Part shown: positions 1 to 14,342 of the stretch, piece after piece
How the letters are laid out: each line of letters starts with the position of its first letter
How positions within the stretch are numbered: position 1 is the stretch's first letter
The notes under the pieces: generated by a model
Seen by the model: the letters and a program-made list of their open reading frames with translations, nothing else
The model's database searches: none
Told to the model about the DNA's origin: nothing
Made by a program: the position numbers and the translations under genes
Source of the DNA: Hoplostethus atlanticus
Lineage: Eukaryota; Chordata; Actinopteri; Trachichthyiformes; Trachichthyidae
DNA length: 64,000 bases
Direction of reading: 5' to 3'
Assembly: GCA_034670405.1 (NCBI GenBank)
Contig: JAXDDX010000011.1
Span: forward strand, 753,001 to 817,000

Positions 1-3000
1 TTAACCCACTGCCTAGCTTATTTAAAAGGGTTGTTGGCTTGGTTGCACACATTCTCAGAATTTAATTTTCTGACTTTCTTACTCGGTGAAGGTTGATGTG
101 ACAAAAGGTAACTAATGCCTATTTTTTCTGGCTTCTCCAATCTTGTGTTTGACTATGTTTGAGACGTTTCTTGGATGACGATCAAGGTCAGTTTCCCACT
201 CTCAGGAGGAGTGTGATGACCCAGACAGAAGCGTGAACTTTTTAAGATTTACAATGTGGTGGGCAAGCCGATCAATCATCAGACAGATTAGTGGATTCCT
301 GGTAAAATTTCAACTATGCTGTTGTGAGAGCTAATTGCAATGGAAAATGATTGTTTGTTTTATGATCTGTCTGAAGGGCTCTGCACCAAATGTATCTTAT
401 CTCAACAGTTAGGCTTATCACAGTATGCAAAGGCCCTGCTTTACGCACAGATCTGTGACACAAGTTTAGAGCAACCAACCAACCAAAGTGATAATTAAAT
501 TTTCAGTACATGCAAATAAAATCAGTTGTACTTGAAAACAGAAAATGTTAACCAGCGAAACCGAAGATGGATCCAAGTTCTGCAGCCAGATCTGACTTTT
601 TAATAACCCTATCCACCAATTGTCACATCTTTTCTCATGACTTGAGCAGAAACTTCAACACCCATATGAGCCGCAATGCTGATTTTCCATCTCAATCAGC
701 AGTATCGGTGAGAGGGAAACCAATACCGCCTCCAGGGACCACCAGACAATGGCCCTCACATCACTTTTTACTCACCCTTTCCAGCCAGACTAACAAACTG
801 TGACCTGGACCTGGCACTCTGACATGGCAGCGATTCAAATCGACAAGCTAAGAGACATGAGTGCTACATGATCCTACTTCATTCTGGTAAGCTTATAATG
901 TCTCCAACGCCACTGCCAAAATGCCTAGACAACAGGGATTGTACTTTTTTTCCCTGTAGAGCCCATTAAAGGTGAATAACATCTAATGTATTTTTATCAT
1001 GCATAGTATTTGGGGATGCCTTTGATTTAGCTGCTCTTGTTGAAAGAAATAAGCACCTTGTAGTACTTTAAACACATGGTATGGTTCTCCCATTCTTTTG
1101 TCAGTCTGCTTCTATACTGCATTGTTGGTTAACCACTCCAACAGTCTATAATCAAGTAAACATACAAGTTTCAGCATAATAAGGTTGTTTTCCAACTGTC
1201 AATGGGGTTAACCAGTTGAACTAGAACCAAATGAGGGTATTTGTGAGGTTGTGAAATTTTAGCAAATTTTACACTGCAGGGCTGATTTGTTCCCTCACTG
1301 AGCATAGTAGTAGGCCAGCATAGTGGCATTCACTTCACTTTAGTTAAACTTAGTCAGGCAGTATAAAAAGACATTTAAAAAAGAAAGAATCTGAAACCCA
1401 ACATACTGGTCTGTCTTGTTCCACAACTGGATCCTAGAGTCACCGAGGGAAAGGAAGAATGGAAGGAAAGGAAAAGAAGTGAGGGAGCGGGACTCAGCAT
1501 CACTGCATGGGCTTTTTGTTCACACTCCTGCTCATGCCGCCTTGTGCCTTGGGCTTTTTATCATGCTGTGGCACGTGAACTGCAGCTGAGAGGTCCTTTC
1601 TCTATCTGAGGAAAAGGCTACTTGACTGCCACAGAGTCAAGGTGAGGAAGGAAACGGTCGGAGAATGGCCTCGGGTTAGACGTCCGTAGAGCATAAGACA
1701 TGTAAAAAGAGTTTAAGACGGCAAACCACAATTCAGATCGTTGAAACAGACCAACTATTAAATAGAAAAAGTTACTTGTCTCATGTTGTGACCACTAACT
1801 TTAAAGAGGTGTTTGTGTATTTACTTTGGTGAAATGGTTAGTCCTTAAATAGGTACACTGTGTGCTGCAACAGAACATAATAGATAGATTTTTCTTTTCT
1901 CAAGCGACCATAGGTTGAGAAAATGTCCTTGTCAGGATCCTGAGAAGTCAGAGCCGAAATGCATGTAGCTGCTATGTCGTGCTTTACATTTATAGCCTTT
2001 GAATACCGTACATACAGTTAATCTGTCTCTCACAGCATCGGAGCAAACACCTGAAACTGTCAGTGAGGATAACTGTCATACTGTACATACCTCTTTTGTA
2101 CTGACTACATATTTTCACATGGGAGGCATGTGAACAGAAAGGGGCTCTGAGTATTGTGATAATTATCCAGAAGAAATATTTGACAACAAATCTTTTAAAT
2201 TGGACAATCTGGTCTGTAATGCCAGTATGCCATCTGTAATAGTCTGTAATGGTCAGTCTGTCCCAAAGCTAAATTGCTCGGCCATGCTAAGTGATAAACA
2301 GTGCAGGGCAGTGAACTAAAACCTCTTATGTGAATTCAAAGTGGTCCAAGCACTGACCCTGATGTTGACAGTCATATAGCATGTCAGGGGTTCTGGTTTA
2401 TTTCAGAGGAGACACAGTAGTTTGGCCTGTCTCCAGAGGAAACAACATCTGGAGTTTGGCTCTTAATGGGTTTTGCTAAATAACAAAAGGACTGAGTGTG
2501 ATGGACGGCGTCTCGCTGAAATCCTAAATCTCACTCAAGTGCAACGATGTCTACAAACAGGAATGATGAAATTGTCGTGTTACATAGTTTTTATATTAAA
2601 AAACTATTACAGTGATCGTACTTAAAAGTAATATAACATTTTCAAGTACATTTGGAAATGTCCGTTTTTAGTTTTAGTTTGAATCTATAGATTGAGTGAT
2701 ACTCAGTGTCAGTGTTGTCAGTATTCATTTAAAAAATGCAGTACTGTAAGTTAATCATCATTTTGTACATGGTATTGGCATTTAGAGCTCATTTCTACAT
2801 GGTTAAGTCATCAGAAGATTTCTTTGAAACACGTCATGGGTAATTTCTATATAATCAGATGGCATCTAAATGGCTTTTAGTATGTCTCTCAGGAGTAAAA
2901 AGGTCAACATTTGAAACTCATGTCTCTCATTATTCACACTGCTTGATTAGCCATTTGTCTCACTGAGTGCTTTCCTTGGTTGTTTGAGACTGGGGCTCTA

Positions 3001-3788
3001 GTTTAATGCACTGACAACCAAGCTGAGCAGGAATCCATCATATCTGGCTGGCTCAATGTCAGACAACCGAAAAAGACAACTGGGCGGGGAGGAAATGGGC
3101 TGAAAACCAAGTGATACAGAATAATGGCTAAATTGCTTCTTCAACTTGTGGTAGAAGAAGTCAACAGTCCCATATCTTTTTGTCCATCACTGGGCACCAC
3201 GTCATGGGAAAATGAAGTTGACTTTATTTTAGTTCAGCTCTGTACAATGAATCTTGTGCAGATTAGAGTTTTAGTAACACACAGAATATTATGGTTCTTT
3301 GACTCAGCCCATTGGGGTTTAACTCAACCTCAACGGGCTGCCTCCAGAGCAGCTCTGCCTATCTTTTTACAGTTTACCACGTTAATACACAGACAGCTAT
3401 CAGGTGTTTATTGTAAAACTTTAAAAAGGACCTGTGTAAATATGACTGCGTATCACAAGCACAGCAACAGTGTCTATTGGCCTCTTTACAATAACATCTT
3501 ATCAGAACTGATGCTCTCAGAGACGCTGATTATTTCACGCTGAGAATGTGTTAGTCCATGTCATATTTCTTAATTACTGTGTGAATATTAGCAACAGACA
3601 GTTTCCCAGACGTGACGTCCATGTGCTAGACATTGAGGGTTATTGCTAGTGTTGTGGTGAAGGCCGTTAGTGTTCAGAGGAATATGTATAGTGGTGGTTG
3701 AAATGAGTTCACATGCACTGCAGATGTTGGTGCACATGCTGCTGCTCTCTTTCACCCACGTCTCTTTCCTCTTTCTCTGTCTCTTTCT

Positions 3789-3789
<1 letters not shown>

Positions 3790-3852
<63 letters not shown>
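3790..3852. repeat. (GT)n-(GA)n microsatellite
   Basis: An uninterrupted GT dinucleotide run of about 40 bases passes directly into a short GA run. The open frame through it encodes only alternating Cys/Val and Arg/Glu and is not a gene. Confidence 0.95.
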
Positions 3853-6800
3853 TAACAAACCTACTCAGACAGGCATTAGTTTCACTCCTATGGCCAAGCT
3901 AGTCCTCTCTCTACAGTGAGGCCTTTGTTATTGTGGCGATGCAGGGTAATGTTATGCACATGTTGCTTAATGTATCACCGCATCATCAAATCCAATGAGA
4001 GGACAAAGGACCTGCTAAATGTTGGGATGTTGCTTAAAAACAAACTATTCATGTTAAAGTGTCTGACATAAAATTAAGATTTAACTCCATATTTTTAGGC
4101 CTTGAAGAATAATGGTAGAAAAAGTAAATGAAACAGAGCATAAGAAGCATCGTCTAAATACATACCGTTTGAGATATCTTGTTTTACTCTACATCTATAT
4201 TTTCAAATCAGGGGGAAAATATATGACCTGAATAAACCTGTATAGAATGAGATTATCAGGAAGACAGATGTGTTAACTTGTGGTTCCCATTCACCTTTTC
4301 ACCTCTTGATGCAGAAAGTAATGACAGTTGGTTTAGATTTGGCTTTGACTTAGTCAAGGCGACAGAACATGTGGCTTTTAGTGCTATTTCCTCTGGACTT
4401 GTCACTCTGCAAACACAGGGAAATGTGTTTGAGCTTCAATCAATGAACAAGCATCCATTATTTTTTTTATCCCTGTGAGATTTTCTGTAACCTTGTTTGG
4501 TTGGCTTCATTGCTGTGCTTGCAATGTGAATGAGAGGTCACCACGCCAAAGTTGATGAAGCCCTTGACTTGGGTCACCTGAGTTAAAAGGACGATGAGAG
4601 ATAGATTTCCCCAGAGTCATACTTTGTGGTGTAACGAATTGAACATCCTCCTCATAAAACCATATATCATGAGCCTTATGTGATTGTATTTGACAGTTGA
4701 CTAATATGTAACTCCTCATTTGAAAGAATTCATTTCATATCTAAAAGATAACAAGAATATGTCAAGAAGTGTCTTGACATCGGTGTCAAGAAGTAGTCTT
4801 ACTCAAGAAAAACTGTGCTGACCGTCCTGACATTGAGTGATGACGAGCTTGTCCATCTTGGCACGGACTTAATTTTGTGTGGGGAACATTAAACTTCTGG
4901 TTGCTCAGCAGTGCACTGGGAGGCAGGCCATGGCTCCAGAGACACTTACAAAAGGCCAAGGGGGTGAGCTGAGCTGAGCAGAGCACACACAAACATGAGT
5001 AATGATATCCAGCTGCTAGTGCACACACACACTCACACACATAACACAGTAGCCCATAAGGCAGTTCAACACACTGGGTTGAGCACACAATATCGTCACA
5101 TTATCAGAGATGAAGACTAGACGACTTCCCGTAGGGAACGGACAACATCAATTTTTCAGCTCCACGATGCTGCTGCAAAATCTATTATTTTGTATCAAGA
5201 CACAGTGTGTGACAACATGTCTAACACATACCTTTATATCCTCTTTTCTGTACTGATTGCGCTTAATGTTGTTTGTGCCACTCCTGCACAAAAGGAACAA
5301 GCAGACATACACACACACACACAACAGAAAGGGTGTGTGTGAGTGCCTCAACCTGCCCCATCTGGTTGAAAGTTAAGTGTTGTGGTTGATGAGGTTTTTG
5401 TGGAGAACAGTGATGTCTCTGTTTTGGCCCATGTGGGGTTGCTCATTATCATACTCATCTCTGCAATGAAAACACGTGCACAATTGAGCGACGCCAAGCT
5501 GTGGGTCCTTTTGACTCGGTTTTCAGGGCTGTTTAAACAGAGTGGGGCAGAAACCGGGAGGACATTAAAAAGTAATATATAAGCAAATTGCAGTACTTGT
5601 TCGTTTTGCCTGGAGGCATCAGAAGATGGGCATCGGGAAGTGTGGTGTGTGTGGTGTGTGTGTGTTTGCATTAAAAGATGACTGAGCGTATGGACTTTGC
5701 TTGATAAGAGACCTAACTGAACCTGTTTCTCAAGCGAGCCCTGACGCACAACGGACTTACCAAGCTCTTATCTAACGCTTGGAGTGGTGACATCACTTGT
5801 CCACGGAGGGCATCTTAACACAGGAAGGCTTAAAGCATGTCTAAAGCGTGGAAGCTTTCTTAGAATTTGTTCCAGAGGACAGTGAGAACGTGTTTAAACC
5901 ACTTTTGGATACCACTTGTGCTCTATGACACATCCTGTTCTCGGGTGCCATTCAAGTGTAAATCACGTGTCAGGATTTTCTGCAGTTAGTGTCAGCTACT
6001 GGGCGAGAGTCGTCACTTGTCTGTCTCGCTTTCGGATTGTCCTTATATGTTACTTCCTTGTAAAGATCCCTAATTTATCACCACATCAAACTACATCAAA
6101 CATTATCATGAAAGAGGCTTGAAAGGGTGATTCATAGTTTGTGTTTGTGTGCTATGATGCACTATGTCAAAGGGATGTCTATGTGAATCATGTGGAAGCT
6201 GCTGTTACATCCTCGCTGTAACGTTAGACTTTTGCAAGCTTACAAGTTTCAAAATGCATTAAGTGAAAAGTGCCATCTAGCTGAAGGTTTCATTTTGTAT
6301 TTAATCTGAATTGGAACTGTTTCTGCGTAAAATGGACAAGCACTGCAACACAAAGATTAACGCGATTATTTTTCAAAGTCGTAGCTCTAAATATAATAGC
6401 CAACTTACTGTAATGAAAATGTGTCTTTACTTTATTTGTTTGGGCATGTCATGATTCACATATAAAAAGCATTGTAACGTTGATACCACAGATCAAATAA
6501 AGAGGCTTTGGCAGGTTATAATTTTCAGTGTCAGCTGAGAGAAACAGGGGGGAACACTTTGGGGGTTTTGGGGCACCAGCTGTGTCTCCCTGGCCAGGCC
6601 CAGCTCTCAGTGGGGAATTCTTTTTTTTCTTTTTTTTTAACACAACGCTGACAGTAAAACATAGAGACACTGTAACCTGAGATCAGAGATGGAGGGAGCG
6701 GGATTGGGGAGAGCTCAGAAAAACAAACCCTTCCATTGCTGCCCGTGTGTGTTAAAGAGAGTGGGATGGATTAGTGGAGGGTGGGGGTGGGGCATCCCTC

Positions 6801-7278
6801 CCCCTCCCTGATAGATAACTACATGCTCATGCAAAGAGAAACCAAGGGGAGAGAAGAGGTCAAGGGCTATAGTGACTAAAACAGAAAGAAGAGCAAAACG
6901 TAGTAGAACATTTGAAGAAGAAAAATGTCATGAAGATAAAAGTACATAAATATAGAAAACATTAAAGGGAAAACAAATCAAAAGAGGGTTGAAACAAAAT
7001 AGCTGATGTGATGTCCGATTGTTTTGAGATTGTTATGGGGTTTACATTTTCAGGCATAAGAGGTTCTCAGTCTCGGTCATTGTGTAGATCTCAAGTGCAC
7101 CAGCTGTGACCCCTAGCTTGACCCCTGTGACCTTTTGAGCCACATGGCAACCTGCAGACAAGGCAAGGTAACACAATGGGCACAATGGTGGTATTGTACA
7201 ATCTATCACTAAGTACGCTAATAAAGAAACATTTTGTTGATGAGATGGATGAAAAAGATTTTTTATCACATTGGCTGT

Positions 7279-7352
7279 CTGTCTTCTCTCTCTCTCTCCC
7301 CCCCCTCTCTTTCTCTTCCACACACACATACACACACACACACACACGCACA
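7279..7352. repeat. (CT)n-(CA)n compound microsatellite
   Basis: A CT-rich tract with a C homopolymer is followed by a CA repeat. Open frames on both strands overlap it and are artefacts of the repeat. Confidence 0.9.
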
Positions 7353-8427
7353 AAACAACCAACACCAACAACCCAAAACAAAGTGGGATATCCTGTTTTT
7401 CCACGGCCCACTCCTCCCAGAATAGCATAGCATGGCAGAGAGGTTGTTATCGCTCTTATCACGACCCACATTATGATGGTCTGTGTGGCGAGGAAACATC
7501 CCTTATTGTTTTCTCGCAGGCTTCCTGTCAGGCAAGTGGCCGAAGTGGCCAAGAGGGGCCCCATAAGGCTGGTATCGCTGTCGCTTTCCTCCTGCTCGGC
7601 CCACCTCATTAAGAGGCCATATCTCCATCAGCATCTTCGGCTAATGTTACATAGCCCCCCCCCCCCACCTTAGGTTGCTGGGGCATGTGGATGAGGGTGT
7701 ATTGTAAGGACATGTACATACAGCTGCACACATGCACATATAACATAACACAATCACATAGTCCCACGCTTTTATTGTGGTATGGTGGTATGTGTAAGAC
7801 AATATATGCTAAAGTTGCACACACACTCGATAACCACTGTATTTGAGGCGTGCCAGCAATGTTTCAGAAGCTATGTTGGAGTAACATAGTGATACACCAA
7901 CTAACATGCCCCTCGCGCACATACAATGCATATCTTTGTAAGCATCCCATGTATCTGTATTCGCTGAGCATTGCTTACGCCGAGGTATGGTTTATGTATC
8001 ATAAAGTCACACACACAAGCACACATAGACACATTCACACATTAGTTACACCCATATCTGTATCCCTCCCTTGAGTGTGCCAGTTCTTATATCCACTCAC
8101 TGATAGTTAGGTATGTGAAAGTATCATAAGCACATAACAACCAGCTATATGCAGCAGCTGCTGTTCTGGTCATGTGCATACTGCTGTCACGCCTTACTCC
8201 ATGAGTAAACCCACGCTCCACATATTTGTGGCATGTGATCCGTCCCACGCCAGGGGCATGGCGCACTTGTGCAGGGGTCAAGGCAAACTTCAGCGGAGGT
8301 CAAAAAGTCAGCTATTTGAACAGCAAAGGTCAAAACTTTCAGTTTGAGGGTTAGGGATGGGACAGGCTGCAGCTTCATTCCAAGATTGACCCACCCCCTA
8401 TTGGTTATGTGTTGCCAAGGTGAAGGG

Positions 8428-8449
8428 GTGTGTGTGTGTGTGTGTGTGT
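8428..8449. repeat. (GT)n microsatellite
   Basis: A short pure GT dinucleotide run. Confidence 0.9.
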
Positions 8450-8491
8450 TTGCGTTCGTGTGATGGGATGTTTGTGTTGGTGGGACCTTTT

Positions 8492-8720
8492 GGTGTTTGG
8501 TCCATTTAGTATATGGTAGATTTTGTAACTTGTAGCATTGTGGCTAACACAAGATCTGCCCTTAACAGATTTGTCTGTGTACATGTGTGTGGGGGAGTGA
8601 ATCTAAAGCTTCTATTGGTGGGAGAATAGAGGCTCTAGTGTTTGGTCCATTTGGTACATGGTACATTTTCTATTTATGGCATTATAGCTAACACTATATC
8701 TGCCTTTAACAAATTCTTCC
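8492..8720. repeat. Diverged tandem repeat, period about 146 bp
   Basis: Two diverged direct copies lie at 8,492-8,575 and 8,637-8,720. Both contain GTGTTTGGTCCATTT, then a GTA(C/T)ATGGTA-like segment, GCATT(G/A)T(G/A)GCTAACAC and ATCTGCC(C/T)TTAAC. A third, weaker copy may follow at about 8,732-8,802. It looks like an old local tandem duplication rather than a gene. Confidence 0.7.
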
Positions 8721-11700
8721 CCCTAGTAAGAGGCTAGGACTATGGCGTTATGGTACAGGATTTGTTTGTGGCGCCATAGTCTTAATTCTATCTGTCCTGC
8801 AGATCAACATTGAAGATAAAATGAACTAGACAAAGTACATAATGACATAGTGAACGCCTTCAGATGCAGACACTATATAAATAGACTAATATAAATGCAA
8901 TGTAAACAAAAGGCATTTTAATGTTTACCACCTGTAGAGGCAAACAGAGAGATCCTCCCAGCTCACTTATGAGAGTGAAGGTCATTGTGGTTGAATAGCT
9001 GTGACGTGGAATGCACTGCATAGTGAAAGACGTCCACCTGTCCCACTAACCATCAGGGCCAACTGTCATGGTCAGACGGTCGTGGGAAAAATCAGCGTAC
9101 ACTGTGCTATGACGGTTTGTGAGTTTGCCTAAGCTTAGTAGGGTCAACAGATGATTTGCCAGCTATGCGATATGAGCTAAATTTACAGTCCAATAGATTC
9201 AGTAGCGAGGCCCTTGCCTTACCACATGGGCTGTAGCGTTATGTGACAAAGATGAGCGAGATTTACATTTTGACCGACAGAGACTATTTTAAAAGAGACT
9301 GGTTGAGTAAAAAAGGTTCAGGTTTGGTTGCCTTCGTGGCCTTTACATTACCTATAAACACACAATATCTTTAGAAACGCTTTTATTTCCAAAAGCTGTC
9401 AGAATTATATTATCATGTCACAGGCAGCACATACATTTTGTCTGAATGAAAGAAATGTTTTCCCTGTTTTTAAGACAGGAAGGAACAGAAGGGTATCAAC
9501 ACGCTTGGCACCGCTGGATCACTGGAGTTAGCTGTCAGCGGGCTTGTTGAGACAAGAGCAATTCTTGCCCTCTTTCATTGAAGTAGACTTTCAGGGATAT
9601 GTCTTTCTGGAATATCTGCATTTGTAAGAGTGAACGTATTAATTCATTAAAGTTATGCTATTCTGAATCTGAGCAGCCATGTGTGCCACCCCCGTTTCAT
9701 GATAAATATTGTCTTCATTGTGGTTTCATGGGAGGACAGCTGAAATTGCTTGGCGCACCACGTCTCACACATCACCCACACGGTCTGAACGAGGCTGTGG
9801 AGGAGAGATGTCTACCTCAACTGACTTCTGCTGCACAAAAGACAATTTTCAATTTTCATCTTTCCATCTTAGCTTTCATCATATGAGAAGTGGCGTGTGA
9901 TGTGAAGAGTCCTTCATGTTTACCAGCCCTTAGAAACCACACTGGTTTGTGGTGCTGCTCATTAGCAGGAACGTGTGAAGAAGAACGAGTGTGTGGTGAG
10001 ATAATAAAATGAGTCTAGTGTCCAGTCACATAAAATCATATTATCTTTAAGGGGAATTCCATGGACGTTTTGTGTGGCCAGCTTTGTGTGGCCATGCAGT
10101 GTATCCTGGTCATGTGGTAATTAAAGTGGATATGTATGACTTACCATTTATAGGGAGTATTACATATTTGTGCAACAACAAACAAAGGCCATTCACAGGT
10201 CTATTCACAGATCATGGTGAGTGAAAAAGTCGGTATGGGGAAAAAGATTTGAGCAATTTCTGAGCACTCTAGGAACCTAGGAGTTTTTATTCCAAGTTTC
10301 ACAACTAACCATCTAAATGGTTTAAATAACACCAGTTCTTTCCATGGGTATGGCTGAACCAGACAAAGGAACCAAAACACTGTAAAATTATCAGAACCAA
10401 AGGTTATCCCTTTGAAGTGCCTTCAAAGTTTTTTGACAGTGTCTCTTAATTGGTAAGGGTGCGGTGCCAAGACTGTATGTGAGAGTGAAGTGGTGAAGCT
10501 GTGCCAGCAGAATAGCCAGGCCACAAGAGGAAGGAGTATTGTTCTTGGCATGGATTGAAGCAACCAAATCCAAGCACCCAGATGGACTCCAACAGGCTCC
10601 AGCAATAACACGCACACACAGAGAATAGAGGTCACCTCAGGATACACACACAATAAATCCATTGTGACTGGCTGTCTCTTTTCAAAGATATTTCGCTGCT
10701 TGCAGACCTTATCTACCTCAACACACTGAGGAGAACAACTTAGTGAACAGTCTCAACTCTGAACACAGAACAGGCTCTCAAAAACAGCACAGCTGGAGAC
10801 TTTTAGGTATATAGTGAGTTAAACACATCAACATGCAGCTGGCTCATTGGTGTGACTTCCAAAAGACAATTTGAAGAAACACAATCATCTTTTCATGTAG
10901 AATCCATTGACTTGTTTGACAGAGTGGACGCAATGCAGTGTGTGATTCAATCAGAAAATGTTCTGGTCCAAGGTCTACTGCAGTGCCTCAGTGTTGCTGG
11001 AAGGTATTGTATGCTACAGGACTTTGCCAGCGTACTATGAACATGAAGGTGTGTTGGTATGCAATGTAAACAAAACTGATGCGTTGAAACTTTAGAGTCT
11101 GTACAGATACACAGACAGAGGTGAGGACAATCAGAATAAAAGAAAACAAAAAATGCAAGTGCAATATACGCTCATCCGCTCAGTCTGCAGATTATGATCC
11201 ATATATTTTTACCATATATTTTTCGATCATCATTAAACAAAATGTGGCTAAGATGATGTTAGCCATGTTGACATTTACAGCGTTGACTGACCCCACTGCT
11301 AACTGTAAAACGGTAGGAAGGCATAAAGAGAGACTGGTGGCATATGGAAAGTTTAATATTAAATGTTAATATTAATATAAAATATTTGGATAGGCCGGAT
11401 ACATTCTGATGTCTCTCTATATCACTAGGACAAAGGCCAGACTGTAACAGGTTGCTGTTTACTCAGGTGACATGAATAAGTCAACACAGTAGCAGTCTGC
11501 ATCTGATAAGGTTAATATTTACGTGTATTAATACCCAATTTCAACGTGTGATGTCTAGACAAATACAGACAGACAGAGATAACAGACACATATACATGTG
11601 CAAACAAACCACACAATATGAAAGTACGCACCCAACTGAAATGTCCCACCCACAGACAATCACACTTTTATCCACAAGTCATCCTCAAGTGCAACATCAG

Positions 11701-11827
11701 TTACTTTCACATTCACGTCAGCCATACAGAACCCACTATGTTTTTTTTGCCAGATAACAAATTTCAACTGTATTACAAATGTTAATCTAGACTTTAACAT
11801 GAACTACAGCTTTACTGCACTTCAATC

Positions 11828-11900
11828 TTTCTCTCTCTCTCTTTCTCTCTGTCTCTCTCTCTCTCTCTGTCTCTCTCTCTGTCACTCTCTCACTCTCTCC
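11828..11900. repeat. (CT)n microsatellite
   Basis: A pyrimidine run made mostly of CT with occasional GT interruptions. Reading frames through it give Ser/Leu repeats only. Confidence 0.9.
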
Positions 11901-12058
11901 AGGTTTTTCTCTCAGGAAAACAAAAGCCGCAGCAGCCATAGCGACAGAGAGCAAAAGGAAGACCTGGCCTGGGTCTGTCACCTTTGGAGCCTCCTGATTG
12001 GTCGAGGCCCACTGTGTGTGCTTTGTTGCCGTGTGGACGGCGAGGCAGGCAGTTCTCT

Positions 12059-13020
12059 GAGCGTTGCCGTGGACGCAGAGCCATCTCAGCAGTCCTGTCA
12101 GGGCGGATTTACACTGCAGGCTCAAAGAGGATTTTTTTCACTTGTGACACATTTTTGGGCTGGGTCTCCCAAAAGGCGCCTCTACATTAAGACACATATT
12201 TCCATCATTAAATGTGACGGAGGATTGATTGACTAAGGAAATCTTAAAGAGCTGATTCTTTCAAAATTGGGAAACATCAGATCCCTGCAGTTTTTTCATG
12301 TGTAGATAGCAACCTAACAACCACGTTGTCACACAAGTGGAAAAAGTCAAATTTAAAGCATACAGTTTAAATCCACCTCTTACAGGCCATTCACACTGTG
12401 AGCAACGTGGTTGATGTGTTGCTCTGTTCTGACTGATTGTGGGCGGTGCAAGAGGCTTTGATGGTTGTGGTTTCATGTAGCTGCACAATTTTGATCCAGC
12501 AAATCATGCATGTTTGCTTTGGTTATGCCTTTCATAACGTTACATTGTAGAGAACTGGGACGCTTTGAATCAACTTCTCATCCATTTTGCACCTGCCAGG
12601 CTGAACTATTGTTCCTGGAACAAAATCAGTAGGGGAAGCAAGAAGCGTGGAAGTCTGATTGGCTGTTGAACTGTAAAGTTCAGCCATGGCCAACTTTTCT
12701 CGGCCAGCTTGTTGAGCATCCACACATCAGCCGAGTTTCCCTTGTCGCTCAGCTCTATATACTACGACGGTGTTTTAGGGCCACTGTTTAAAAATAAATA
12801 ATCGAAGATTTCGAGAATAAAGTCCTAATATTACGAGGTTAAAGTCGTAATATTTTGAGAATAATCTCATAATAGGCCTTTTTAAAATGTTGTCACTCAG
12901 CTCTAACCCTAAACCTAAGGAAATTAATGGACTCCCATTTACTTATTGATCATGTTTCTTGCAGTGTGAACGCACGGTTAGAGCATTGCTATGGACGCTG
13001 CTCTCTCAGTAGTCCTGTTA
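12059..13020. repeat. Pair of related 40-bp direct repeats
   Basis: The segments 12,059-12,100 and 12,981-13,020 share GAGC(G/A)TTGC, then TGGACGC, then CTCAG(C/T)AGTCCTGT(C/T). They are separated by unrelated sequence. They may be the ends of one old insertion or two fragments of one dispersed family. Confidence 0.5.
12798..12880. repeat. Short fish-type AT-rich tandem motif
   Basis: Degenerate repeats of a GAGAATAAAGTCxTAATATTACGAG-type unit, broken up by substitutions. Short arrays of this kind are common in teleost DNA (recalled, not searched). No coding potential is seen. Confidence 0.5.
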
Positions 13021-14293
13021 GTTGTGTCAGTGTTGCTGTCACATGATGCCTCCACAACCCACCACACTATCCCCCTCACAATACACCCTCACAATACACT
13101 ACCTGGCAAGTGTCTTTATCCGTCTATAGAGTCAAATTGATGTGAAACCTATACACAGTAGCACACTGAAATAAATGCAGCACTTTTTTACCTTTCATAC
13201 TCTCACTACAATACAAAGTTCTGGGAGGCAACAGTGCAGATGCTCCGCTTGGAGTACCACTGTTAGTCACCCTATCCCCTATTGTTGCTGCCCTGTGGCA
13301 AGGCGTTGATAGATGATGTTAATGCACTGAAAAAATACTGACAGTTATTTCCTCCTTGGGAAGGGTACATACAATGACTCTGATTCTGTTGTTTCCACAC
13401 TAGGTCCAGATTGAGGTTATGACTTCCTATGACTCGTGTGACTCATTTCTGTCTGCCTGGTGGATCCACTCTGTGTTGATCCAGACTGTGTGTTTCTCTC
13501 ACAAAAGACAGTGAGGGTATCAGTGTGGATATAATGAAAAGAAAAGCAGCTTTGTTTTTCTCCTGCCCTGGGGTGATGGTAGCGGTGTAGTACAAAGCAT
13601 TGAAATCCTGTTTCTGTCACCGAACAATTGCAATTCACTCATCATTAGAGTCCCAGCTTAACGCAAAACGAATGGTTGACTGCTCCTCGGGCAAATGTGT
13701 GATACAATTTGAGAGATGACATAGCTAATTAATTAGTTAGTTAGTAAAACAGGATAAAAGGGTGAATTGATCACTGCTCATCAGGTTCCTTTGGGATGTT
13801 TATGTACCCAGTTGTACCCAGTTGTATCCTAGATAGATTGTTACTAGATTAATGTAGCATGCAAAGCTGTGGCAAAATAATTGAGGACAAAGAAAACCAA
13901 CACTGTGCACAAAATATGGTCATATGGTGTAATGAGTAATCCCACGCTGATTTGGCAGACAAAGCCTAACATGGCAAGAACCAAATGTGCAAAGTGAAGG
14001 CAATTTCAAACAACACTTCTCCTCTTACCTTTCTTATCCAAGATGACAGTTACATATGTACAAGTGAGGAATGTCTTTTACACTTTTACATTTACACAAG
14101 AAAAACTGTCTATTTCCAGAGGGTGTCTGTCTACACACTGCTTTCTTTCTTTTGTTCCTGTTGGATGCACCATCGCGGTTTTGATACACGCAGCTCTATG
14201 CTGATAGGGATAGTGCTGATTGCACTACTACAACCCAACAACAATACTATCCATGACCAGTTGTGTAAATGCACTTGATATGTCTGTGTGTTT

Positions 14294-14296
<3 letters not shown>

Positions 14297-14332
<36 letters not shown>

Positions 14333-14340
14333 GTGTGTGT
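14297..14340. repeat. (GT)n microsatellite
   Basis: A GT dinucleotide run of about 44 bases with one interruption. Confidence 0.95.
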
Positions 14341-14342
14341 GC

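Larger units (their letters stand above)
1..8488. other. Gene-poor region, no exon recognised
   Basis: I see no open frame here with a recognisable protein family or convincing splice structure on either strand. The longer open frames are low-complexity or microsatellite translations. The stretch contains (GT)n and (CT)n/(CA)n microsatellites, listed separately, and a purine-rich block around 1,440-1,500. A GATA/octamer-like block sits around 6,800-6,840. A relatively complex, non-repetitive block at about 7,430-7,630 could be conserved non-coding DNA. It could be intergenic or a large intron of a gene whose exons lie outside the window. Confidence 0.6.
8803..14290. other. Gene-poor region, no exon recognised
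   Basis: No coding exon is supported on either strand. The stretch contains a (CT)n run, an A+T-rich tandem motif, and two diverged copies of a 40-bp dispersed repeat at 12,059-12,100 and 12,981-13,020. The rest is unremarkable AT-rich sequence. Confidence 0.55.

Noticed and set aside
3124..3543. 139-codon open frame in the gene desert
   Set aside because: No family resemblance, no flanking splice structure, ordinary composition for chance in this length.
3670..3855. Small open frame with Cys/Val repeats
   Set aside because: Translation of a (GT)n microsatellite.
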